Part shown: one piece after another, positions 1 to 10,207 of the stretch
Layout: every line of letters begins with the position of its first letter
Numbering within the stretch: position 1 is the first letter of the stretch
Origin: Crotophaga sulcirostris
Lineage: Eukaryota > Chordata > Aves > Cuculiformes > Crotophagidae
Assembly (NCBI GenBank): GCA_013397455.1
Contig: VYZB01000014.1
Location: forward strand, 1,032,680 to 1,096,679
Direction: 5' to 3'
Length of the DNA stretch: 64,000 nt
The notes under the pieces: generated by a model
Told to the model about the DNA's origin: nothing
The model's input: only the letters and a program-made list of their open reading frames with translations
The model's database searches: none
Program-made: the position numbers and the translations under genes

Positions 1-194
1 GGTGATTGGCCACTAGAATGCGCTGCCCAGGGAGGTGGTGGAGTCGCCGACCCTTGAAGTGTTTAAGGGAAGATTGGATGAGGCACTGAGTGCCATGGTT
101 TAGGTGATGAGGTGGTGTTAGTGTTGGCTTGTAGGTTGGACTTGATGATCTTGGAGGTCTCTTCCAACCTGGTTATACTGTGTGAAACTGTGAA
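1..194 (+). repeat. CR1 LINE 3' end, cut by window edge
   Basis: This is the last part of a CR1 retrotransposon in forward orientation. It carries the usual order: attggccactagaatgc, then cgctgcccagggaggtggtgg, a conserved gaggtgtttaag-like word, a ggttggacttgatgatc-like word, ggtctcttccaacctgg, and a degenerate octamer tail (tgtgaaactgtgaa). It matches the reverse complement of the copy at 7103-7700 closely, including the gtgattggcca word, so both are probably one subfamily. The 5' part lies outside the window. No open frame is preserved. Confidence 0.9.
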
Positions 195-301
195 GTCAAG
201 AAATCAAAAGCCAACTAAGGCTACTGTTTCATTTGTGCAAACAGCAGTTAATTTTTAAGATCACAGAAAACAGGAAAAAAAAACTGCATTACTAATACTG
301 T

Positions 302-2154
302 TTTATTTTCAAATGGACCTCATAGTTACAAATGAGCCTGACTAGAGAAATACAACTGACAGCAAAATACAACAAAGGAAAACAATTTTCATTAGTTCAA
401 ATGAAAGTAACAAGGGCTACCAACAGTAAAACCCTAACTTCTTTAAATTCCAAAATGAATCTCCTCTCCTGACCTTTATAGAGCTCAAGATGCATACGTA
501 CACAGAATAAACAAAATAATTCAAGAGCAAATTCACTGAGTGCACCTGACCTTTGAAACAGCACAGATAATTTTAATCAGATTTGCACAATGTTAGGCTG
601 CCTCAGTCTCCATGTAGCAACACAAAGATGACAAAACTTCTTTAGGAAAAAAAGGACAACATTTTATCAAAATAAAGTATCTTTAAAGCTTCTTTGAATA
701 TCTAACAGCCCTAAGGGTATCAAGCTCAGGAGAGAGTTCTCTCGAACTCTGCTCCCTTGGTGTCCAACTAGAGCTGCACAGTTCAGTGATGCTCTAGAGA
801 GAAAAATCATTTCTGCCAGTTAGGTAAGTTTCTGTCACTGATGTTATAGAGCTGACACCTAGAAGAGAAATATTTAGGTTACACAAACACTTTAAAAATT
901 GTTTTTTGCAGGAGGGGCCAGCAGTCACCTTCCCCGATCACCTGGCACACAGCAGGTTACATACAGCTTCTCAGTTATGTTTATTATCTAGATTTTCAGA
1001 GATGAGTAACAAAATCAAGATTTGCAGCATAAATCATCTGACAAGCAGTGCTGACTAGTAAAAATCTGTAGCTACAAAGAAATGACGTTTTCAGAACTAG
1101 ACACCAATTAGCTTTAGTTGCAATGAGCTGGCAATACCTTCTTCTCTGGAAGGACAGATGTTACAGCAAGAGCTATAAAGCACTCATCAACCACCAAAGT
1201 GACTACTGCTTGTAATGCTTAGAAAAAGAAAGAAATCTTATGCTTTATGCAAGCTCCAAAACAGCTTACTGCAAGCACTGTTACACTACTTCTGCCTGCT
1301 GAAGTGAGGGGTATTAACATGGCACAGGGCTTTCAGGTCTCCATCTCCACCAGATTCGACCTTCCACACTGACAGTAACGACAGGGGTCTGGCCAAGTGA
1401 AAACACAGCATGAGAGTAAAACACAACTAACTAAACAAAGACACTTATAAAATACTGAAGTTTGGCTTTGGCACTTTTGAGAAATGGAACAACAGTGAGT
1501 AGAACAGAGATGCTCTTTAATTCAGTATTTACCCAAGACTAAACTCTATCTGAGGGATGCAACAGCACAATACAGCTTTGTAGCATAACACACTTTTAAT
1601 CTAAAAGCACTGGTTCAAATTACTTCTAGTCTAGTTGGTTATAAAGCTTAACTTCTTGCCATTTACAGGGAAAAGTTTAACAAACTACTTAGACATCAGA
1701 ACAGCCAGAAAGGAAGTACAAAGTAAACACCATTAACTACATGAGTGTGTAACTATGCATGTCTCAAATTAATATTATACGCTGGCTGTTCCCCTGTAGA
1801 ACCACCACTACCCCTGTAGTATGTATGAGTTGCAAGGCAAGCCAGAAGTGTTTCTAGAAACAGAATTTGGTCACCTTATCCACACTTAGATCACTAAGAA
1901 CAAATATCATAACACTGGACATAGCCTCTAAGACAATAAGCAACAGAACAGTTTATAAATCATGTGAAAAGAAGCATTGCTGAGAGCTAATACATGTTCA
2001 GGTGGGATCATGAACAAGACCGAATAATTATCTGAATTTGCTGTAGGCCACCCAGCCCCTTCTGATTACGGCAACAATCGCATTCCTCTTCTGCCAGACT
2101 ATTTTGGTCTTTGCTCACAGTTGATTTTCTCCTAGAGCTTGTCTTTTGCCACAG
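302..2154 (-). other. Probable 3' UTR of the minus-strand gene
   Basis: This AT-rich stretch follows the stop codon at 2155-2157 on the minus strand. AATAAA poly(A) signals on that strand are visible as tttatt at 302-307 and near 979-984. No long open frame and no recognisable repeat was seen in it. The 3' UTR assignment rests only on its position behind the inferred last coding exon; the true cleavage site is unknown. Confidence 0.4.
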
Positions 2155-2215
2155 CTATCTGTTATCCTCATCTATTTCTAATAAGGAGTTTAACTTATCC
2201 AGCTTATCAGGAAGG
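2155..2215 (-). CDS. Last coding exon of the unidentified gene
   Basis: The acceptor is strong: tctactgtctttcag immediately precedes the exon on the minus strand. The exon gives one base to complete a split codon, then [19 protein letters not shown] and TAG. The length of 61 nt equals 1 + 57 + 3. The acidic, compact tail looks like a genuine protein C terminus rather than chance translation of AT-rich DNA. Confidence 0.6.
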
Positions 2216-5200
2216 CTGAAAGACAGTAGATCACTGTGTGCAGTCACTCACACAGTCTGACAACGTAAAGCATTCTGACTCTGCAAACAGTCACATAGGA
2301 CCCAGCACTTGGAAATGAATATTAAAAAAAACGAAACTTGAGTACGGCCCAATTTGCAGACACTGAAAGTAATTTAAAATGAGCTTAAAAAATTGTAAAT
2401 AGGTATTGAACTAACTTATGACTATGTAACAATTTAATAACATGAAACGGAGGTTACCATTCCGCTGTAAGGTAAATTCCAGTTTTGTTCTGTTGGAGTA
2501 GGAGAAGGAAGCCCACAGGTACCACTAATTACCACAGTTTCCACTCAGGAAAGCTCCAATCTATGAACTGATCACTGGAATCTAGTGGAAAAAAATACAG
2601 TTCAATCTTTCCCATCATTAAGGGAAAAGAATGTTTCTACAAAAAGATGTAAAGAGATGCAATGCTCTGTTGAATTGCACTTTCAGGAAAAGCTTATTCA
2701 GTCAAAACCTGTTCTTTTTTCTTCAAGACTTTGTTGTTTGTTTGTTTGTTTTTAGAAATTCATATAAGTTTGAAATGAAGAAACCCCAGCCTTGATCTGA
2801 TAATTAGTTTAAATTGCTTTTCTCTTTTTTCAACTACAGCTTTTAAGATTTTTTCCTAACATCTTTAAAAATCAAAATGGACAATCATGTTTCATTGTTT
2901 TCAACAGGAAACACCTCTAACAGCAACATCTGTTAAACAGCAGCCTCTCTCTCTCTTAACCAGGGAACAGGGCAGGTATGGAAGAGACTTCACTGTATGC
3001 ACTCTAACTAAACTCCACAATAAGTTATCCTAAACTGTTAAGCGACGTTTAAAGAAGCTTCTCCTAGAAACACTTGATATTTATAGTCGTGTATTTCAAG
3101 CAATAGGTTTTAAGGCACTGTTTATTCAAATTTTCTAAAAACTTTTAATTCAATACATTTACTGTGCTGGCAGCTAAAGATATTTAGGGAAAATTATTCA
3201 GAAAGCATATCCAAGAAAAACTAATGGTAACAATGTAGGCAAATGAGTTATCCATGCTCTGCTTGACCTGCTAAATTTACAACGCAGAACTTGCATGACC
3301 TGTCCTCAATGCACACTAATGAAATATATTTTTATGCTCAACTTCTGTACAGTATTTTATGCCAATACGTAATTTTAATGTATAATTTTATGCTGATACT
3401 TCTGCACACAGTAATGCAACTCAGCTGCTGATCCTTTACAACATGGCCACATCCCAGCCCGATGCTATTATGGAATAAATCCAGTTCTGATGCAGTGCCT
3501 CTATGGCTGGAAGTTTGCAAATAATGTCCGTAAAGAAATTACAACGTTCAGCTTATCTCTAAAATTGACCATAAGCATCCCACTGTCATTAAGAGCTAAG
3601 AAGCATCAACCACCTTTCAACAGAGAAATCCAATAACAGATGAACGACTATGTAGCCCATTTGCGATCACAATATATATGGTCAGTACTAAAGGGTTGTT
3701 TAGAAATTGTTTAGAATTTGTCCCTTCTCACTTCAGTTGGGGCAATGCTTCAATCAAACAGCACTCTTTCCATACTACTGCAGTGTAAATCTGGTTCGAA
3801 GGATGAGGCATTCTCCGTTATCCCATGCTTCCAAACACAATTTTCTGGGTACTAAGGCCCCCTAAAGCAACTCCTACTTCTCTCCTCAGATCTTGTCTAA
3901 GCTTGTGTGAACAACTGTCTGCAGGTTGTACAACAAATTGGAACAATGAACTCCTCAAGTTTGTCAAGGTTGAAAACAAGCCTTTTTTGTACAGTCAGTT
4001 TGCTCGGATGTCCTCACTCCTCTGATTCATCACACAATCCAAGAAACAAGCGTATCAGGATAAAAAATGTGTTACAGATGGGAAAGGAAACCAACAGCCG
4101 AGATGGAGTTGCTTCATCTGGAATTCCTTGGGCTGGTTACGTTACTAAAAATAAAATAAGTAAGAACTAGGAATGAAAACCTCTGTTAATAAGTTCTACT
4201 TTTTGCAGTGGTTCAATCTCATAAGACCAACTCTGTCTTAGAAAAAGCTGTGCTGTTACTTAGGAGGCAGCTTACAAAATTTATTTTTTTATCACTTCTC
4301 AATTAAACGATTACACAAGTATCTCCAGACATAACCCTGTATGCAGATGTAAGTGCTAGCTCAGTATTTCTTGTATCCATATAGCAAGCAGTCTTACAAG
4401 AAAAGGTGTAGCTCAAGCCCATCATTAAGCTATCTTTCCCACCCTTCACTTTTACCATTTCTGCATGGACTTGATCCACATCTCCAAAACTGACAGGCAC
4501 TCTGGTTGCCTCTACAGCCATATCTTTCTAGATGCTAGCACCATAGCAGCACCACATCTGGTCTGTCAATAGCAGGCTCAGAAACATACTCTTATCATTT
4601 GAATGATTCAAATCTGATTTCAATCTCTTGACACTTAAGAGGAAAAGGACATCTGACCACCATCAGCCCCGAAGTACCTAAGTTTCCGTAAGGTGGTACA
4701 GTACAAAAACATTTGTGAATGAACAGTTCTACAACTGGTGGTTTCTTACAACACTGGAAAATACTACTGGCAGTTGCATCACATAGTACTGACACACAAA
4801 ACTGAAAACTAGCTAAGATGTGGGTCTTATAGTAAACAGAAAACATTCAAGGAATAATGTGGGGTTATTTTCTCTTTTCTAATGTTCGTATTTTACTCAT
4901 GTTTTACTCGTGTTTTTTCATAATACTCATGTTTTCAATATACAGAGAAAGAATGCTAACATACATGCTAAGCGTATCTGAAAAATTAACATTACACTAG
5001 AAGAACACAGGAAAAAGCAGTTGCCAAACACAGAATAAAACCGCATTTTACTTTGACATTTTCTTTTCAAATTTTAAAGCACTTGTCTACATCTTTAGGC
5101 ACACAAATCCTTTAAAAATACTCGCTTTCCTAAGAAACCCCTTTTCATCTATGAGACCATTCACACAAAAATACCTACGTTACAATGCACTACTTTGTCT

Positions 5201-8200
5201 AATATTAGAATACCTTGAACTGTATCTTGAGCTCCAAATAAAAAACACAGGAAGATCCTCTGCACTGCATTGCATGAATATCCAACCAACACTACACCTT
5301 CCATGTTTTAAACACTGCACTCAACATCTCCTCACATCTGCAAAGCCTCATCCTGATTTTTGTTACAAAGGTACAGATTAACTACTACTTACCAGCCCAC
5401 ACAGAGCAGGTTAACTGGTGCAGCCTGACTGTCAAGAACACTGTTCCAATTCAGTATCTGAATGTCAGTTTGCAATAAATAAATGGATAATAACAAGTCT
5501 GTAACAAAAACTGAACCAAAAGCATCAGCTGACCATCTGCATGCAGCAACAGGCAGGCAGGCACAACAGTCAGACAATCAACACTTCACAAAACATCATC
5601 ATCACTGAGTTTCATGATAATTTCAATACAACTTCTGTGAAAGCCTCCATAGCAATGGAGGCTGAAGAAGAGGGTCATGAAATTTTCTACTGAAATATTG
5701 TGTAGACAACTAGCTGTTCCTTTGAGATGGGCTTGTCTGTATTTTTTTCCATAAATGTGTGAATGCAATCATATTTTAAATAATACTACACATTTTTCTC
5801 AGCAAAACATCTGCCTAATCAAAAACAAGACCTAAGAGATCCATAAGCCTTAAACTTAGGCAAGATGTCTCCTGTCCTTCCCCCATCTCCTTCTAAAATT
5901 GAATGTTTTAAAGCCAAATTTGACCTCAAAACTTCTCTGCAATGCATAAAATTCTGCTATTCTGAAATAGTATTCATCACAACCATATAATTCTTAAATA
6001 TTTAATAACACAACATGCACTAAAAAGAGACTGAAAGTCTGAAATCATTAGGAGATGTCCCAGCACAAGAAATAAAAAGGAGACATACATTTCTCTGCAA
6101 GTGTAATTTCAAAGTCCTTTCACACAGGGATCTAAAGACTGTCAGCCTGGTTGCTCTGCTACTGTATATTAAATAAGCATGTAATGAAGCTCCTGGTTTT
6201 GATTCATTGAGAAGCCAAAGATCATGGGTAAAGTATATAAAATTAATGATTTTTTTCTGGAAGTGGAATATCAAGAAGGTGGTAAGAACCAGGTACAGCA
6301 TCAAAAAGAACAAAATACTGACAACAGAGAACAACAGAAAATCCAGTCCCACTTCATTTAGTGACCATTTAGAAAAATAACGCATGAATGCCATCTAAAA
6401 GCTATTTCCAAATTCAAAGACTATGAAACAGTTCACTTCCTATCAGTCCAGAAAATCATCATTTTGTTTTTATTAATAGAACACTGATTCTCAGTCTCAA
6501 TACAAGCTAAATGCAAATCTGAGCCTTGTGTGTTACCTAGTGTTTTCTAATCTGCCTTCATTATCTCTTCATTCTCAGTTAAGACATGTACACAAATCCA
6601 GCAAAACAGTTTAGAAGGTACTTAATTTTTACTATTTGCATAATACCATTGGATGGGACAAATAATATGCATACTTAGTGCCAAATGTTCAGCACTATGC
6701 CAAGCTAAAGTCTTATGCTTTAACATTTCAGAAACAACTCCAAAAACAAATTAAAGGACATATGTAAACTATTCCAATGAGTCAGTGTGCAGTGACTTCT
6801 GAACAACGTAATACCCTCCAAGGCCAGTGCTTACCAGAAACATCAGGTTGTTTGCAACTTAAGACCTCGCTAAATCTGCACAAATGATAATGTTAAAACA
6901 CATTTATGTTCAGAAGAATTAATATAAACAGTTTCGACTATTCACACACTAAGTCACAGCATTATTTTGTCAAAGTCATAGGCAGCGCTACAGAGCCAAT
7001 ATGTAAAAGCTGTACTTGGGAGCATCTAGAGATGTGAAGCTGATCTATGTAGTTGCTGAGTTGGTTTCATTATACTGCAAATCCGATGAGCTATCCAGGA
7101 AACATCACAGTATCATAGTATTACAAGGTTGGAAAGGACCTTTGAGATCACTGAGTCCAACCTATAACCTAACACTAACACCAACTCATCTTCTAAACCA
7201 CGGCATGAGTGCCTCACCCAACCTCCTCTTAAACACCTCCAGGGACGGCGACTTCACCACCTCCCCGGGCAGTGCGTTCCAATGGCCAATCACCCTTTCG
7301 GGGAAGAATTTCTTCCTAATATCAAGCCTAAACCTTCCCTGACGACGCTTGAGTCCATGTCCTCTTGTTCTGTCATTGGTCGCCTGGGAGAAGACCAACC
7401 CCTGCCTGACTAAGGTCTCCCCTGAGCCTCCTCCTCTCCAGGCTAAACAGCCCCAGCTCCCTCAGTCGCTTCTCACAGGGCTCGTGCTCCAGCCCCTTCA
7501 CCATCTTCGTTGCCCTCCTCTGGACACATTCCAGTATCTTGACATCCTTCTCAAACTGAGGGGGCCAGAACTGCACACAGCACTCAAGGTGTGGTCTGAC
7601 CAGTGCCGACTATAAGGGGACGATAACTTCTCTGGTCCTGCTGGCCACACTATTACTGATGCAGGCCAGGATACCATTGGCCTTCTTGGCCAATATTCAG
7701 TACTGCAGAGAAAACTGATGAGAGGAAACCCACACATCCTGAATAAAATCAAAAGGTTTATTTTACATCTTGAAATCAGAACATTTTCTTTAGTGTTGAC
7801 CACAAGGTTTAAAGATCATTCTTTTACCAAGGTCTATTTATCATTTTTCAAGTTTACTACTCCAGTAGTAGTGTCACCACACCACTCCCAACAAGAACAG
7901 CCCTTCAGAAGCACTAAAAATTTCTACTGTGATGTTAAATGTTTGAGAATGAGGGTTGTTTCTAAAGAACCAGATTTGACATTACCCAAACCTCTCCACT
8001 ACCCAAGACCCCTCTTTTCAGCGCACAAAGGAATATAACTCTACATCCCAAAAGGAAATATAGCATAGAGCATACCTGTTTTTAACAGTGGAAAACCAGG
8101 TATCAGTTGTCAAATTAAATTAAATAATCATCTTGCCAGGCATAATATGCCTGAAGTCTATATTTTGTTCATCAATTCACTCCCGGCCACTAAAACATGC

Positions 8201-9750
8201 CTCACCTTTCCAAGTTCTTTCTAAGAGAAGGAAAGAAAAAATTTCCAGAGGCTTCTGAGCATGACCATCTATTCAGTCTTCAGCAAATATTAATACTTGG
8301 TTCTGCTACGGAGTTGCATGTTGACAATTATTTTAAGTGATTCCTACATGTACCCTTTCGTTGTCTTTTTTTTTTTTTAACGTGGCAGGACTATGGTTTT
8401 CTGCACAGTTTTTTTTTTTAAGACCCAAGGAATCTGTTCTGGAGAAGACAATCCTGCCCAACTCACTACTATTCAAAACCTTCCACTTACATGAAGACAA
8501 ATCAGTATTCTGAATCTTTACAACACAATCACTATTTCTGTGACGTGTACATATAAGGCAAGAACAAATGGTAATCCAGGGATTCTTGTGTTTAGCGTGG
8601 AGAAAAGGAGGTTGTAGCAAGGTGGGTGCTGCTCTTTTCTCCCAAGCCATAGGACAAGAGAAAAAGACCTCAAGTTGTGCCAGGGGAGGTTTAGATTGGG
8701 TATTAGGAAAAATTTCTTCACTGAAAGGGTTGCAAAGCATTGAAGCAGCCTGCCCAGGGAAGTGGTGGAACTGCCATCCCTGGAGGTGTTCAAAAACTGT
8801 GTAGATGTGGTGCTTCAGGACACGGTTTAGTGGTAGACTTGGCAGTGTTACGGGTTGGGACTTCATGATTTAAAAGGTCTTTTCCAACCTAAACGATCCT
8901 GTGATTCTGAGTGGCACCACAGCCAACATGCATGCACTACTATTTACACAGCTATTTGTAATCCCAAGCTCCTCTTCCTTTTTTTTCAGGAGTCAGTGCT
9001 CTAACTTACTTTTACCTTAAGTATTTTAAAATACACATTCTGTACTCCTGTCTTCATTACAACTATGTGCAAGGAGAACATACCACTGGACATGCACATC
9101 AGAAAGCTATCTTACCTGTCTTCTGCTCCAAGGAAGCTGAAACCTGGTAACTTAAACAGAACAGCTGGCAGAAGCAAGATGAAGTAAGATGAAGTCTTCT
9201 TGTAAGATCTGGAAAAGCAAGAGTGGAAAGGTCCAGTATCAGTAGCTGACCTTAACAACGATAGCATCAACAAAGTAAAACTAAGTTCAAAAACAGTGTT
9301 AGCTGTTTTATCTATTCATTATGAAAACTTGCTTTTTCTGAACTCTACTTGATCCGTTACACCACTCTATATATAAGAAGCAAGATGAGAGGAATAAGAA
9401 ATTTCTAACTACTGCAGTAGAAAGGAGTCTGGTCAAGAAAGCATTTCCTTAGAAATGTCAGTAACGTACTGTCCACAATTATGACAACCTGATTTCTGCA
9501 AGATGTGCCTCTAGAATTCTAGTTTTCCTATATTTAGATAACTGCTATGCTGATCAAGCTCCTCTTCACCACCACCGCAAGCTAAAGGTTAACCAGACTA
9601 AGAATCAAGGATGATTCCTTAATGTCCCTTCATGTCCTGATCAAAGCAAATTCTATGGCCGACTATGGATAATAATTCTACTAAAATGCAGCTAACAAAT
9701 CTTCTGATTACCTTCCCAAACCTTGAAACTCAGCATAATGATAGCTACTT
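2155..9750 (-). CDS. Unidentified multi-exon protein gene (C-terminal half)
   Basis: I infer six coding exons on the minus strand, in transcript order 9750-9712, 9208-9116, 6875-6835, 5814-5790, 5536-5393 and 2215-2155. Five have a clear pyrimidine tract plus AG before them, and most end at a GTAAG-like donor. Reading-frame phases join without any stop: 2-nt overhang to 1-nt, 2 to 1, 1 to 2, 2 to 1, 2 to 1. The last exon ends [16 protein letters not shown]. The joined product has a hydrophobic stretch ([17 protein letters not shown]), then residues ILNWNSVL before the acidic C terminus. I do not recognise the family and assign no function. The CpG island at 14.3-14.7 kb, whose minus-strand donor lies at 14518-14519, is the likely 5' end; the exons between are not resolved. 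Pseudogene decay is not evident. Confidence 0.55.
2216..5392 (-). other. Inferred last intron, no recognised element
   Basis: This 3.2-kb AT-rich stretch lies between the last two inferred exons. It has a (TTTG)n run at about 2731-2751. A minus-strand frame at 4303-4521 of 72 codons starts at ATG but has no good splice sites. I see no repeat family I can name. Confidence 0.35.
5393..5536 (-). CDS. Best-supported internal exon of the unidentified gene
   Basis: On the minus strand the exon is preceded by a long pyrimidine-rich tract (tgcctgcctgcctgttgc) ending in atgcag, and followed by GTAAGTAG. The single open frame of 47 whole codons runs [16 protein letters not shown] to APVNLLCVG, with 1 nt at the start and 2 nt at the end. 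The 2-nt end joins the 1-nt start of the last exon to make a cysteine codon. Splice sites, length and frame agree better here than at any other place in the window. Confidence 0.65.
5790..5814 (-). CDS. Micro-exon, weakest link of the gene model
   Basis: This 25-nt segment is preceded on the minus strand by ggtcttgtttttgattag and followed by GTAGTATT, a poor donor. It was chosen because it supplies the 2-nt start and 2-nt end needed to connect the neighbouring exons in frame, adding about nine residues (GRCFAEKNV). Another small exon between 5.6 and 6.8 kb could do the same job. Confidence 0.3.
6835..6875 (-). CDS. 41-nt coding exon of the unidentified gene
   Basis: The acceptor is tgttttaacattatcatttgtgcag (the last 20 bases are the informative part) and the donor is GTAAGCAC. 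Only one of three frames is open and it reads [13 protein letters not shown]. The 1-nt start completes an arginine codon with the AG left by the exon at 9116-9208; the 1-nt end requires an exon that starts with two bases. Confidence 0.5.
7103..7700 (-). repeat. CR1 LINE, about 0.6 kb, intronic
   Basis: This is a reverse-oriented, 5'-truncated CR1. On the plus strand it opens with the tail octamers (cagtatcatagtattacaag), then aaggttggaaaggacc, the caccaactc region, ttcccctgaggaagaa-like words, ctccaggctaaacagcc, and ends near ttggccaatattc. It is the most complete and least decayed CR1 in the left half. Frames on both strands of 60-108 codons inside it are by-products. No target-site duplication was evident, as expected for CR1. 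Confidence 0.93.
8566..8912 (+). repeat. CR1 LINE 3' fragment, older
   Basis: Forward CR1 tail: ggaggtttagattggg, tattaggaaaaatttcttc, aagcagcctgcccaggga, catccctggaggtgttca, then ggtcttttccaacctaaac and atcctgtgattctga. It has more substitutions than the copy at 7103-7700. A 177-codon minus-strand frame (8333-8866) overlaps it and is explained by the repeat plus two adjacent poly-T runs (about 8366 and 8409). Confidence 0.9.
9116..9208 (-). CDS. Exon with hydrophobic segment, unidentified gene
   Basis: The acceptor tract is cctttccactcttgcttttccag on the minus strand, one of the best in the window, and the donor is CAG|GTAAGATAG. The open frame begins with one base, then 30 codons, [18 protein letters not shown] through FSFLGAED, and leaves two bases. 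The middle is hydrophobic enough for a membrane helix or a buried strand; I cannot tell which. Total 93 nt. Confidence 0.55.
9712..9750 (-). CDS. 39-nt exon, most 5' one placed with some confidence
   Basis: Minus-strand acceptor context is ctgtttttgtggtattcctccag, with a second AG three bases on (CAGAAG, a NAGNAG site). The donor is GGGAAG|GTAATC. The frame reads [12 protein letters not shown] with 1-nt start and 2-nt end, matching the exon at 9116-9208. Using the second AG would drop one codon and keep the frame. Confidence 0.45.
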
Positions 9751-10148
9751 CTGGAGGAATACCACAAAAACAGTAGAAGATGAACATAAGTAAAACTGAA
9801 TGTCCATGAAAATACTCTTGAAGTTAGCCAAGTTTATCTCCTGTACTTCACCTGAAGACAGGGGGGAAAAAGCAAAATAGAAAATAAATCTTCAACACAT
9901 TGTGCTACCTATTTACAGATATCTCATGTCAACAATTTCAGCTTTTGAGAGTGGGTGGTATTTTTCAAGGTAACGAAGTCCAGTGTCAACCTCCAAGCAG
10001 AACCATCTGCAGGAACCCATCTACACACCTTCTCCTCTCTGAAGAGGGGAAGGGAATTACTCTTAATTAAGGACTTCTGCAGAAGCTCTTTCAGCAGCTG
10101 TGTCACTTCCTGGGTTGCGAGATAAGCAAATTTTAACTGCTTACTCAC

Positions 10149-10207
10149 CAATAAGGCTGCATGGACACAGAAAATGATGGGTTAGCCATGAACAGGACTA
10201 GATCCAG
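10149..10207 (-). CDS. Possible further upstream exon
   Basis: The donor GTGAGTAAG on the minus strand is strong, and the acceptor ggttgtatctgcaag follows a T-rich run. One frame is open (LDLVLFMANPSFSVSMQPY plus 2 nt). Joined to the first AG of the next exon it would make a stop codon; joined to the second AG (NAGNAG) it stays open. That conflict makes the exon doubtful, and it may be non-coding or chance. Confidence 0.22.

Noticed and set aside
6020..6394. 124-codon minus-strand frame rich in hydrophobic residues
   Set aside because: Phenylalanine/leucine richness comes from T-rich intron sequence; its possible splice sites do not fit the exon phases.
7186..7803. Frames of 67-108 codons on both strands
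   Set aside because: All lie in or at the edge of the CR1 copy at 7103-7700; the 3' region of CR1 is not an intact gene.
8333..8866. 177-codon minus-strand frame, the longest in the window
   Set aside because: Covers a reversed CR1 fragment plus two poly-T runs (poly-lysine when read on the minus strand); no splice or codon support.
9924..10151. Minus-strand frame with TQEVTQLLKELLQKS
   Set aside because: Begins across a strong donor site (GTGAGTAAG), and no donor inside it restores the downstream phase; probably intronic.
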